From contig NZ_JBFBLC010000008.1 of assembly GCF_040702505.1 (NCBI RefSeq), positions 1-64,000 of the forward strand: 64,000 bases of DNA, read 5' to 3'. This document shows, piece after piece, positions 50,848 to 59,310 of this stretch (the first letter of the stretch is position 1; the number at the start of each line of letters is the position of its first letter). The DNA is from Terrabacter sp040702505 (GTDB lineage Bacteria; Actinomycetota; Actinomycetes; Actinomycetales; Dermatophilaceae). Made by a program: the position numbers and the translations under genes. The notes beneath the pieces were generated by a model. The model did not search any database. It was not told where the DNA came from and saw only the letters and a program-made list of their open reading frames with translations.

Positions 50848-52773
50848 CTACGGGTGGGCCGGCTCCGGCAGCGCGGCCAGCACGTCGGCCGTGCTCGTCA
50901 CCTCTCCGAGGCGCGGGAAGACGTGGGTCAGCGAGTGGTCGTGCGCGGCGGCGCTGCGGTCGGTCATTGCGTCGCCCACGAGGACGACGTTGAAACCGAG
51001 CTCGTGGGCGAAGCGCGCGGTGGACTCGACGCCGGCGCTCGTGGCGATGCCGGTGAGCACCACCTGGGTGACGCCCCGACCGCGCAGGAACGACTCGAGG
51101 GGGGTGCCGGTGAAGGCGCCCCAGGTCTGCTTCGTGACGAGCTCGTCCTCGGGCTGCACGTCGAGCTCCGCGACGAGCTCGGAGAAGTCGTCGTCGAACG
51201 CGGGGCGCGGCGCCCCGGACTGCTGGGCGTCGGTGCGGCCCGGCGCGCCACCAGTGACGTTGACGAGGACGACAGGCAGGCCGCGGGCGCGGAAGGCCGC
51301 GGCGAGCTCGCCGCTGCGCTGGACGACGGCGTTCACGTCGTGGGCGGCCGGGGTCGCGAGGATGCCCTTCTGCAGGTCGATGACGACGAGGGCAGGGGCC
51401 TCGTCAAGAGTGCTGAGCGGCACGCGTACTCCTTCTTCTTCGTCTTCTTCGGTGGTGGCGGTGGTGGCTTCGGGCGGGGATGCGGAATGGCCGATCGCTC
51501 CGAGCGACCGGTCGACGAGGGTGACGACGAGCATCAGAGCGGCGGCCAGCGCGGCGAAGACGGCGATCTCGTGCAGCCCGGCGCTGTCGGCGGAGGCGCC
51601 GAGGAAGTGGCCGGTGGCGCCCGAGGCGATGATCGCGCCGAGGTACATGAAGGTGCGCAGCAGCCCGGCGGAGGCGCCGAGCCGCTCGCGGTGGGCCTGG
51701 TGGTAGACGGCGTTCTGGTTGGCGAGGTTGAGCAGGCCCTGCGGCACACCGAGCAGCAGCACGATGACGACGAGCAGCCAGATGGCGCTCTGCCCGCCGA
51801 GCAACAGCATGAGCACGGCGGCGACCACCTGCAGCACGCCGCCCACGACGAGCTTGCCGCGCACGGCTGCGTGACGTCCGGTCAGCGTCGACACGACGAT
51901 CGCCGTGGCGAACATCGGCAGGAGGAGCAGGCCCGCCTGGGACGGCTCCAGGCCGCGGCCCTCCTCGAGCCACTGGGTGAAGCCGTAGAGCACCGAGTAG
52001 CTGACGACGGCGGTCAGAAGCATCCGGACGTAGGTGAGGACGAGGGGCCGGTTGCCGCGCATGACGCCGAGGACGCCGAGCACTCCCATCACCCCCCGCG
52101 CGGTCCGGCCGCGGGATGCCATGCGCTCGGGATCGTGCTTGGCGCCGACCGCCGACCCGGGCCCGCGGGGCAGGAAGAGCGAGCCGAGCACGAGGCAGGC
52201 CAGGGACAGCGGGATGTTGACGGCGAAGGTCGCGCGCCAGCCCCCGATGCCGATGAGCAGGCCGCCGAGGGTGGGGCCGATGACGGCCACCGTCTGGTTG
52301 GCCACGGCGAGCGTCGTCAGGATGCCGTTCGGGGAGTCGCGGCCGGTGCGCTCGGCCTCGCGGCGGATCAGGTGCATCGACGCCGGGTAGCCCGAGCACG
52401 TCCCGATCCCCAGGATGACGCGCGCCACGACGAGCCAGCCGAGGCCGGGCGCGACCATGCCGAGCACGCCGGCCAGCCCGACCATGGCCGTGCCGACGAG
52501 GTAGGGCACGCGGGGGCCGAAGGCGTCGACGAGTCTCCCGACGACCGGCTGCCCGATCGCGGTGGCGACGTAGAGGGACGAGATGAGCCAGGCCGTCTGG
52601 GCGGGCGCGGCGCCGAGGTCGCGCCCGATCGGGATGAGCGAGACGGCGATGATCGAGCTGTTGACCGGGTTGAGGACCGACCCGAGGACCATGGGTGCGA
52701 CGAGGCGTCGGTCGAAGCCCGCTCTTGCACCGGGCGTACGCCGACGGCCCCGTTCTCTCGTGAAGCTCACCAT
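50848..52773 (-). CDS. MFS efflux transporter fused to an isochorismatase-like hydrolase
   Basis: A 641-aa fusion. Residues about 15-435 are a DHA2-type major-facilitator exporter; visible pieces are GSVLNPVNSSIIAVSLIPIG, GRLVDAFGPR and the motif-C-like GPTLGGLLIG. A Glu-rich linker (TEEDEEEG) follows. Residues about 450-641 form an isochorismatase-like domain with LVVIDLQKG (Asp), VTKQTWGAF (Lys) and LTGIATSAGVESTAR. The usual nucleophile Cys position is Gly. The ATG at 52773 is preferred (VSFTRERG next). The divergent MarR gene at 52797 is its likely regulator. Confidence 0.88.
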   Translation of the reverse strand: MVSFTRERGRRRTPGARAGFDRRLVAPMVLGSVLNPVNSSIIAVSLIPIGRDLGAAPAQTAWLISSLYVATAIGQPVVGRLVDAFGPRVPYLVGTAMVGLAGVLGMVAPGLGWLVVARVILGIGTCSGYPASMHLIRREAERTGRDSPNGILTTLAVANQTVAVIGPTLGGLLIGIGGWRATFAVNIPLSLACLVLGSLFLPRGPGSAVGAKHDPERMASRGRTARGVMGVLGVLGVMRGNRPLVLTYVRMLLTAVVSYSVLYGFTQWLEEGRGLEPSQAGLLLLPMFATAIVVSTLTGRHAAVRGKLVVGGVLQVVAAVLMLLLGGQSAIWLLVVIVLLLGVPQGLLNLANQNAVYHQAHRERLGASAGLLRTFMYLGAIIASGATGHFLGASADSAGLHEIAVFAALAAALMLVVTLVDRSLGAIGHSASPPEATTATTEEDEEEGVRVPLSTLDEAPALVVIDLQKGILATPAAHDVNAVVQRSGELAAAFRARGLPVVLVNVTGGAPGRTDAQQSGAPRPAFDDDFSELVAELDVQPEDELVTKQTWGAFTGTPLESFLRGRGVTQVVLTGIATSAGVESTARFAHELGFNVVLVGDAMTDRSAAAHDHSLTHVFPRLGEVTSTADVLAALPEPAHP

Positions 52774-52777
52774 TTCT

Positions 52778-52790
52778 TTAGGTACACTAA
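52778..52790. promoter_or_regulatory. Palindromic MarR operator containing two divergent -10 boxes
   Basis: TTAGGTACACTAA is a palindrome with arms TTAG/CTAA. On the plus strand TACACT (52783-52788) is a -10 box for marR, nine bases before its GTG. On the minus strand TACCTA is a -10 box for the MFS gene, six bases before its ATG. Both -10 boxes sit inside or across the palindrome, so one bound dimer would block both promoters. Confidence 0.65.
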
Positions 52791-52796
52791 GCACTT

Positions 52797-53243
52797 GTGG
52801 GCGCCAGTTCAAGCCAGGGGTCGGATGCCGAGCTCGTCCTCGCCGTCAAGCGCGCGGTGAGCCGGTTCTACACGCGCATGCGCTCCGAGCGGCCCCCCGG
52901 CGACCTCGGGGACGGCGCGCTCGAGGTGCTCGCGCGGGTGGAGAAGTACGGCCCGCACACCCTGACCGAGCTCAGCGACTTCTACCGCGTCACCCCGGCG
53001 TCGATGAGCCAGTCGGTCAACCGCCTCACCTCGAGCGGCTACGCCGAGCGGGACCGTGATCCCTCCGACGGACGACGCGTCCTCATCGCCGCGACCGAGG
53101 CGGGTGCCCGGCTCTCGGTGGACGCCCGCGGCCGGCGCGATGCGTGGATCTCCGCCCAGCTCGAGGCGCTCGACGAGACCGACCGCGAGGTGCTGGAGCG
53201 AGCGAGCGAGCTGCTCCTGCGGATGGCCGACGGCCGGGAGTGA
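52797..53243 (+). CDS. MarR-family transcriptional regulator
   Basis: A 148-aa winged-helix protein: EVLARVEKYGPHTLTELSDFY, the recognition helix TPASMSQSVNRLTSSGYAER and the wing DPSDGRRVLIA. GTG 52797 is the only start close to the shared promoter, and there is no ribosome site, so translation is probably leaderless. It likely represses itself and the divergent MFS-isochorismatase gene until a ligand binds. Confidence 0.9.
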   Translation: MGASSSQGSDAELVLAVKRAVSRFYTRMRSERPPGDLGDGALEVLARVEKYGPHTLTELSDFYRVTPASMSQSVNRLTSSGYAERDRDPSDGRRVLIAATEAGARLSVDARGRRDAWISAQLEALDETDREVLERASELLLRMADGRE

Positions 53244-53319
53244 CGAGGGGCGCCCGCGCCCAGGTCGCGACCATCAGGGCGTGAACGCGCGGCTCGGGGC
53301 TTCGAAGGCGCGAGCGAGC

Positions 53320-53667
53320 TCAGGAGTCCGCTTGCGCGAGAGTCGCCGCGATCCCGTCGGCCTCGACGATGAGCGCCGTCATCCCCTGCCGGCTGCTCGT
53401 CTCGTGACTCTCACCGGCCCGCCACAGAGCCGCGGAGCCCGGACGGAGCACGTGTGCGACGGCATCCTCGCCAGACACCTCGGCCTCACCGCTCAGCATG
53501 ACCAGGACCTGGTCCACCACCGCTGGATGACGGGCGATGACACCTCCCGGGGCGAGCGTGGCGACGATGACGTGGGCCTCGGCTGCGACCGGGATGACGC
53601 CGAAGCCCCTGCTCCCGAAGCTGGTCACGTCGTGAGCGTCCAGGTGGTCGATGGCGACGACATGCAT
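53320..53667 (-). CDS. Small cupin-domain protein
   Basis: A 115-aa single-domain cupin: VIVATLAPGGVIARHPAVVDQVLVMLSGEAEV and the second-motif RPGSAALWRAGESHET. Metal ligands are sparse (one His in each motif), so it may be a ligand binder or a protein with degenerate metal site. ATG 53667 has GGGAGGA with ideal spacing. Between it and fliA lies 151 bp without a recognised gene. Confidence 0.75.
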   Translation of the reverse strand: MHVVAIDHLDAHDVTSFGSRGFGVIPVAAEAHVIVATLAPGGVIARHPAVVDQVLVMLSGEAEVSGEDAVAHVLRPGSAALWRAGESHETSSRQGMTALIVEADGIAATLAQADS

Positions 53668-53818
53668 CTCGCAATCCTCCCGGATCTTCGAGCATGCACC
53701 CGCGACACGGGCGGCACGACTGCGCGCGGCATCGTCGAGAAGGCGGCCGAACCGATGCGCGTGGGCGTCCGGCAGCCGGTGGCCGGTGGCCCCGACTTCC
53801 CGACCCGACGGACCGGAC

Positions 53819-54694
53819 TCAGCCGGCGACCTCGAGTGACATCGGGTCGGCCGCGCGGTGGAGGACGCCCACGCCGGCACCTCGAGGGACAGGTCGAAGC
53901 GACTGGGTCGCTCGCCCGAGGCTCTCGAGGTACGCGGCGTGACGAGGCGTGACAGTCGTGGCGCGCGGGGCGGCCTGGGCGGTGGGGACGGCAGATCCAC
54001 CGCGCGAGGCGGGCGCTGCGTCGTCGGGGAAGTGCGCCTCGAGGCCGCCGCGCAGCAGCCGCAGCGCCTCACTGCGCTGCTGCGAGACCGCCGACGAGGT
54101 CAGGCCCAGAGCCGCGGCGACGTCCTTGACCGCCTTCCCTTCGAGGTAGATCTCGGTGACGACGAGGCGCATCCGCTCGGGCAGGGCGGCGACGGCGGCC
54201 GAGAGGTAGCGCACCCGCTCGCCCTCGAGGACCGCATCCTCCGGGGCCACGGTGTCGGCTGCGAGCGCCTCGGCCGCGGCGTCCAGCGGCCCGACCGTCC
54301 TCGCGGCGTCGGCGAGCCCGGCACGGACCTGCTCGGGAGTGACGCCGAGGGCCGAGGCCATCTCCTCGTGGGACGGGGCCCGGCCGAGCCGCGCGGAGAG
54401 CGTCTCCGACATGGCCTGCAGCGCCTTGATCCGCTGGCGGGTGCCGCGGCCGGCCCAGTCGAGGGAACGCAGCTCGTCGACGAGGGCTCCCGTGATCCGG
54501 CGGCGCGCGTACGCGCCGAAGGGCACTCCGGCCGAGGGGTCGAACGACTCGGCGGCGAGCACGAGACCGAGCGCCCCGACCGAGGCGAGGTCCTCACGCG
54601 AGAGGTGCGTGGCGCGGGCGCACAGGTCCGAGACGAGGTAGCCGACGAGGGGGAGGTTGTCGACGACGAGACGGTTGCGCTCGGCTTTTTCCAC
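53819..54694 (-). CDS. fliA: Flagellar sigma factor (sigma-28, FliA)
   Basis: A 291-aa sigma-70 family protein of the FliA/WhiG type. Region 2 is RLVVDNLPLVGYLVSDLCARATH and GALGLVLAAESFDP, with region 3 in RIKALQAMSETL and region 4 in VTEIYLEGKAVKDVAAALGL. The C-terminal 60 residues are a non-conserved tail. GTG 54694 has GAGGGG at normal spacing. It is the last gene of the flagellar cluster in the window and should transcribe late flagellar genes. A 154-nt leader rich in GGA separates it from csrA. Confidence 0.88.
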   Translation of the reverse strand: MEKAERNRLVVDNLPLVGYLVSDLCARATHLSREDLASVGALGLVLAAESFDPSAGVPFGAYARRRITGALVDELRSLDWAGRGTRQRIKALQAMSETLSARLGRAPSHEEMASALGVTPEQVRAGLADAARTVGPLDAAAEALAADTVAPEDAVLEGERVRYLSAAVAALPERMRLVVTEIYLEGKAVKDVAAALGLTSSAVSQQRSEALRLLRGGLEAHFPDDAAPASRGGSAVPTAQAAPRATTVTPRHAAYLESLGRATQSLRPVPRGAGVGVLHRAADPMSLEVAG

Positions 54695-54848
54695 TGGACC
54701 CCTCAGACGACAAGCAACAACCGACGTCCGGGCGGGCACAGCAGTGCTGCAACCCTCCCCGGGCCGGTTCAGACGTGTCCATCTTGTGGGTTTACGTCCG
54801 TTTTGTCCGAGGAATGCAGAAAACCTGAGGAAAACTTTCGCCGGATCC

Positions 54849-55124
54849 TCAGTCGGCGGAAGTATGTCCCTCCGGCTGAGGGACCGACGCCGCACGACCG
54901 GCCGGGGCCACGAGGCCGCGCAGCACCTCGTCGGCCGTCGCCTGCGTCGCCTCGCGGTTGGCGTCGGCCACGGCTCCGGCGATCTCGCCGCGCTTGATCT
55001 CCAGGTGCCGCGGGGCCTCGATGCCGATCCGGATGCCCTCACCGCCGCGACTCTCGAGGAAGGTGATGACGATGCCGTCGCCGATCATGATCTTCTCGCC
55101 GGGTTTGCGGGTCAGCACGAGCAT
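54849..55124 (-). CDS. csrA: Carbon storage regulator CsrA
   Basis: A 91-aa RNA-binding protein. The conserved core MLVLTRKPGEKIMIGDGI...GIEAPRHLEI is full. A C-terminal extension of about 30 residues is longer than in most CsrA proteins (60-70 aa). CsrA dimers bind GGA motifs near ribosome sites and in flagellate Gram-positives repress flagellin synthesis, with FliW as antagonist; fliW is not in this window. AAGGGGA is well placed upstream of the ATG. Confidence 0.93.
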   Translation of the reverse strand: MLVLTRKPGEKIMIGDGIVITFLESRGGEGIRIGIEAPRHLEIKRGEIAGAVADANREATQATADEVLRGLVAPAGRAASVPQPEGHTSAD

Positions 55125-55152
55125 GGTGTCCCCTTCCCTGGGTAGCGGGTCG

Positions 55153-56136
55153 TCATGTCACCGACGGGGTGTGTGGCGCTGCTGCAAGCACCGTCCTCGG
55201 CGCGGGCTGCCCGTCGAGCCAGCCTAGGGGAATGCCCAGCCGGTTCACCGTCTGGGGGGTGGCCGTCTCCCCCGCGCCGACCACGGCGAGCGCGTCGATC
55301 GACATGGTGGCCAGCACCCGCCGCACCCACGTCTCCGTGTCCTCAGGCTTGTGGCGGGCATCGACCACGAGCCACACCTGGTCGGCAGCGAGTGCCTTGG
55401 CGCTCTCGAGGTGCGGCAGGTCGGCCGACGAGGACCCGAGGCCGTATGCCGTGAGCACCGTCGCATCTGCCTCCACCGCGTGCGCCCGGGCCTCCGCCGC
55501 ATCCCAGCGCGTGACGAGCCGTCGTCGCTCGAGCGTCGTGGTGGACGCGTCGTCGAGCCCGATGGCCCCACCCTGGTGGACGGCCACCGCCTCGCCTCGC
55601 TGCCGGGCGGCGGCGGCCATCGTGGCGACCACCCCGTGGGCGGAGTCCGCCAGGCCGAGCACCAGCACGAGGTCGCCGGCGGCCTGCAAGAGTGCGGGCA
55701 CCGCGGCGGCCGCGTCCTCGGCCCGCCCGTGCCGCTGCTCCCCCAGCCGGGCGAGCAGCTCGCCCAGGCCGATGGACTCGGTCGACGGCGTCTCCGGGAG
55801 GGTCGGGCGGCTGGGGACACTGCCGGTCGTGGTCGTCCCGTCGGGGTCGAGCCCGTTCGCGAGGTCCTCCGCCTGGTCGGCACTGTCGAGCAGCGCGAGG
55901 ATGCCGGCACGGTCACCCAGCACATGGACCGTCGGCGTGGGCGCGGGGGTCGCGTGCGCGTACGCGTCGGGGACCTCCACGGTCACCTCGAGGTGGCGTC
56001 GTCCGAGGAATCCGGCGACGCCCGCGTCGAGGACCCGCTCGGCGCGGACGATCCGCGCGCCAGGCCCGTAGAGCTGGGTCGCCTCCCGAGCGAGCTCGTC
56101 GAGCGAGCGCCCCTCAAGCAGGAACTGCCGAGCCAA
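55153..56136 (-). CDS. flhF: FlhF-like protein with a degenerate GTPase domain
   Basis: A 327-aa protein. The N-terminal segment ARQFLLEGRSLDELAREATQLYGPGARIVRAERV is FlhF-like. In the place of the SRP-type GTPase P-loop (GPTGVGKTTT) it has VLVLGLADSAHGVVATM, with no GKT, so GTP binding is unlikely. The rest has the size and position of an FlhF NG domain. FlhF normally targets the first flagellar ring proteins to the pole. A TTG start at 56136 overlapping flhA by 23 nt is assumed; later starts would lose the conserved N-terminus. Confidence 0.7.
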   Translation of the reverse strand: MARQFLLEGRSLDELAREATQLYGPGARIVRAERVLDAGVAGFLGRRHLEVTVEVPDAYAHATPAPTPTVHVLGDRAGILALLDSADQAEDLANGLDPDGTTTTGSVPSRPTLPETPSTESIGLGELLARLGEQRHGRAEDAAAAVPALLQAAGDLVLVLGLADSAHGVVATMAAAARQRGEAVAVHQGGAIGLDDASTTTLERRRLVTRWDAAEARAHAVEADATVLTAYGLGSSSADLPHLESAKALAADQVWLVVDARHKPEDTETWVRRVLATMSIDALAVVGAGETATPQTVNRLGIPLGWLDGQPAPRTVLAAAPHTPSVT

Positions 56137-58156
56137 GGCGCACCACCCCGACGGTCTCGATGGTGACGTCGGCCGAGGTCACCTCGGCGTACGACAGGAC
56201 AGGCACCCCGCGCGGGGCCGGCGGGAGCAGCCGACGCATCGCCGGGCGCAGGACCGGGGCGCAGACGAGCACCGCCGACTTGCCGGACGACTCGGCGGCC
56301 GCGACGGCCGAGCTGAGCGAGGCCAGCACGGCGTCGAGCCGGGTGGGGTCGACGACGAGCTGGGTGCCGCCCTCGGCCGGCCGCAGGTCCTGCACGAGTC
56401 CCTGCTCCAGGCCCGGCTCGATGGTGATGACCGGCAGGTGCCCCTGGGTGGCGAACCGTGCCACGAGGGCGGGACCGAGCGCGGCGCGCGCCGCCTCGAC
56501 GAGCGACTCGGGGTCCGTGGCGACCTTGGCGCGCAGCGTCAGTGCCTCGTAGATGCGGGTCAGGTCGTTGATCGGCACCTGCTCGGCGAGCAGGCCCTGG
56601 AGCACCCGGTGCAGCTCGGCCAGCGACAGGAGCGCGGGTGTCAGCTCGTCCACCGTCGCGGGGCTGACGGCGCGCACGCCCTCGGTGAGCACGCGTACGT
56701 CCTCTCGCGACAGCAGCCGCGAGGCGTGCGCCGTGACGATGGACGACAGGTGGGTGACGAGCACGCTGACCCGGTCGACGAGCGTCGCACCCGTCATCTC
56801 GGCGCTGTGCCGCAGCTCGGCAGGCACCCACTTGCCGGCAAGCCCGAAGACCGGCTCGATGACGGACGCGCCGGGAAGGGCGTCGAGTGCCTCCCCCAGC
56901 GCGAGCAGCTTGCCCGGCGGGGCGATGCCGCGGCCGGTCTCCACGCCGGCGACGCGGATCGCGTACGTCGACGGAGGGAGCTCGACGTTGTCGCGGGTGC
57001 GCACGGGCGGGATGACGATGCCGAGGTCCATGGCGACGGTGTGGCGCAGCGCCTTGACCCGGCCGAGCAGGTCGTCCGCGGAGCCGCCGACGAGGTCGAC
57101 GAGGTCGGGGGCCAGCAGGATCTCGAGGGGCTGCACCCGCATCCGCTCGATGATCTCCTCGTTCGGGTCGCGCTCGGCGGACTCGCCCTCGGCCGCCTGC
57201 CCCTCCGACGAGCCGGCGGCGCCGGCCGGGCGCACCCTCCTCGAGGCGATGACGAGGACCGCGCCGACCCCGAGGAAGGGCAGCGGCGGCATCCCGGGCA
57301 CCAGCGCCATGACGATCGCCGCGCCGCCGGCGACGAGCAGGGCCGTGCGCGACTGCGAGAGCTGGACCGAGGCGCTGCGCCCGAGGTCCGCCTCGGCGTT
57401 GGAGCGGGTGACGATCATGCCGGTCGAGACGGCCATGAGCAGGGCCGGGATCTGCGTCACCAGGCCGTCGCCGACCGTCAGCAGCGTGTAGGTGTTCAGG
57501 GCGTCGGTGATCGACAGGCCCCGCTGCACCATGCCGACCGCGATGCCGCCCACGACGTTGACGACGATGATGACGATGCCGGCGATGGCGTCGCCCTTGA
57601 CGAACTTCGAGGCACCGTCCATCGCACCGTAGAAGTCGGCCTCGGCGGCCACCTGGGCCCGGCGCTCGCGGGCGACGACGTCGGTGATGAGCCCGGCGTT
57701 GAGGTCGGCGTCGATGGCCATCTGCTTGCCGGGCATGGCGTCGAGGGTGAAGCGCGCGCCGACCTCGGCGACGCGCTCGGCGCCCTTGGTGACGACGACG
57801 AACTGGATGACGACGAGGATGACGAAGACGACGGCGCCGATGATGAGCGAGCCGCCGACCGTGACCTTGCCGAAGGCCTCGATGACGTGGCCGGCGAAGC
57901 CGTCGCCGAGCACGAGGCGCGTCGAGGCGACGTTGAGGCCGAGGCGGAAGAGCGTCGCGACGAGCAGCAGCGACGGGAACACCGAGAAGTCCAGCGGCTT
58001 GGTGACGAACATGCTCGTCAGCAGGATGACGAGGGCCAGGGCGATGTTGCAGACGATGAGCACGTCGAGCAGGGCCGCCGGGATCGGCACGACGAGCAGG
58101 AGCACGATGCCGACGATGCCGAGCGGCACGGCGAGCCGGGCGAGGTCACGGTTCAC
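56114..58156 (-). CDS. flhA: Flagellar export gate protein FlhA
   Basis: A 680-aa protein, full length. Eight N-terminal helices carry the FHIPEP-family pieces FPSLLLVATLFRLGLNVASTRLVL, FVVVTKGAERVAEVGARFTLDAMPGKQMAID and the proton-pathway region. A cytoplasmic nonamer-ring domain occupies residues about 340-680. GTG 58156 overlaps the flhB stop (GTGA), with GGAGGAG 11-17 nt upstream. It forms the export gate with FlhB. Confidence 0.95.
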   Translation of the reverse strand: MNRDLARLAVPLGIVGIVLLLVVPIPAALLDVLIVCNIALALVILLTSMFVTKPLDFSVFPSLLLVATLFRLGLNVASTRLVLGDGFAGHVIEAFGKVTVGGSLIIGAVVFVILVVIQFVVVTKGAERVAEVGARFTLDAMPGKQMAIDADLNAGLITDVVARERRAQVAAEADFYGAMDGASKFVKGDAIAGIVIIVVNVVGGIAVGMVQRGLSITDALNTYTLLTVGDGLVTQIPALLMAVSTGMIVTRSNAEADLGRSASVQLSQSRTALLVAGGAAIVMALVPGMPPLPFLGVGAVLVIASRRVRPAGAAGSSEGQAAEGESAERDPNEEIIERMRVQPLEILLAPDLVDLVGGSADDLLGRVKALRHTVAMDLGIVIPPVRTRDNVELPPSTYAIRVAGVETGRGIAPPGKLLALGEALDALPGASVIEPVFGLAGKWVPAELRHSAEMTGATLVDRVSVLVTHLSSIVTAHASRLLSREDVRVLTEGVRAVSPATVDELTPALLSLAELHRVLQGLLAEQVPINDLTRIYEALTLRAKVATDPESLVEAARAALGPALVARFATQGHLPVITIEPGLEQGLVQDLRPAEGGTQLVVDPTRLDAVLASLSSAVAAAESSGKSAVLVCAPVLRPAMRRLLPPAPRGVPVLSYAEVTSADVTIETVGVVRLGSAVPA

Positions 58157-59310
58157 GGGGTGGCTCCTCCAGGACTGGGAGTGGGTCCGGCGGCCGACGG
58201 CCGCCCGGCAGGGCGGGACGACCGCGCGGGCGCGCGGTGGGGGACGGTGTGGACGCCGGCGGCCGCTCCGCGGGCCTTGAGCGCCATGACGAAGGCGAGC
58301 ACGCCGGCGACTGCCGTGTAGAGCTCGACCGGGATCTCCTGGCCGAGCTCGCAGCCGGCGTGCAGAGCGCGGGCGAGGGGGACGTCGCGCACCATCGGCA
58401 CCCGGCGGTCCTCCGCCTCGGCGCGGATGCGCGCCGCGATGGTGCCGGCCCCCTTGGCGACCACCCGGGGCGCCGCCTTGCCGGGCTCGTACGCGAGGGC
58501 GACGGCGACGTGGGTGGGGTTGAGCAGCACCACGTCGGCGCCCGCGACGGCGGCGATCATGCGGTTGCGCGACATCGACAGCTGGCGCGAGCGCCGGTGC
58601 TGGCGCAGCAGCGGGTCGCCCTCGCTCGTCTTGTGCTCGTCCTTGACCTCGCGCTTGGTCATCCGCGTCTTGCTCCGGTTGCGGCGCATGACGACGAGGA
58701 CGTCCGCGGCGGCGAGGACGAGGCCGGCCAGCACGGCGAAGCGGAGCAGCGAGGCCACGCCGTCGCCGGTGGCGGCGAGCAGGCCGGAGACCGGGAGGCC
58801 CCCGGCCGTCAGCAGCACCGGGACGAGGTCCTGCACGACCATCCACAGGACGAGCCCGACGACCGCAGTCTTGATGAGCGCCTTCACCCCGCTCCACAGC
58901 GCCTGCTTGCCGAACATCCGGCCGATGCCCTTGACGAGGTCGAAGTGCTGGAACGACGGCGAGAAGCGCTTGGGGTGGACCCCGCCCTGGAGCACGGCTC
59001 CGGCGACCACGCCGGCGAAGACGGCGGCGACGAGCGGCAGCAGGGTCCACCCGATCGAGGTGAGCCCGTCGCCGAGGGCCGCCACGGCACGCGCCGGGTC
59101 CGGGTGCTCGGCGACCGCGCGCAGGGCGTGCAGCTGGGTGGCGCTCGCGTCCGCGCCACGGCTGATCGTCGTGGGCAGCATCAGGGCGCCGAGCCCGACG
59201 GCCAGCCACGCCGTGACGTCCTGCGACCGCGAGAGCTGGCCCTTGGAGCGCACCTCGCGCATCCGCTTGTCGGTGGCCTGTTCGGTCCGTTCACCGGCAT
59301 CCGACATCAC
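58153..59310 (-). CDS. flhB: Flagellar export switch protein FlhB
   Basis: A 385-aa membrane protein with four helices and a cytoplasmic autocleaving domain. The cleavage motif NPTH is intact in VVLLNPTHVAVALAYEP. The start region GERTEQATDKRMREVRSKGQL is typical. A Pro/Ala/Arg-rich tail of about 30 residues follows the usual end. GTG 59310 overlaps the fliR stop (GTGA). Confidence 0.94.
   Translation of the reverse strand: MMSDAGERTEQATDKRMREVRSKGQLSRSQDVTAWLAVGLGALMLPTTISRGADASATQLHALRAVAEHPDPARAVAALGDGLTSIGWTLLPLVAAVFAGVVAGAVLQGGVHPKRFSPSFQHFDLVKGIGRMFGKQALWSGVKALIKTAVVGLVLWMVVQDLVPVLLTAGGLPVSGLLAATGDGVASLLRFAVLAGLVLAAADVLVVMRRNRSKTRMTKREVKDEHKTSEGDPLLRQHRRSRQLSMSRNRMIAAVAGADVVLLNPTHVAVALAYEPGKAAPRVVAKGAGTIAARIRAEAEDRRVPMVRDVPLARALHAGCELGQEIPVELYTAVAGVLAFVMALKARGAAAGVHTVPHRAPARSSRPAGRPSAAGPTPSPGGATP

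Noticed and set aside
50821..52860. A 679-codon plus-strand frame opposite the MFS-isochorismatase gene
   Set aside because: Antisense shadow: low-complexity Glu/Asp/Gly/His product, while the opposite strand has clear transporter and hydrolase motifs.
53668..53818. A small gene between the cupin gene and fliA
   Set aside because: Frames here are overlaps or antisense of the neighbours and have no ribosome site.
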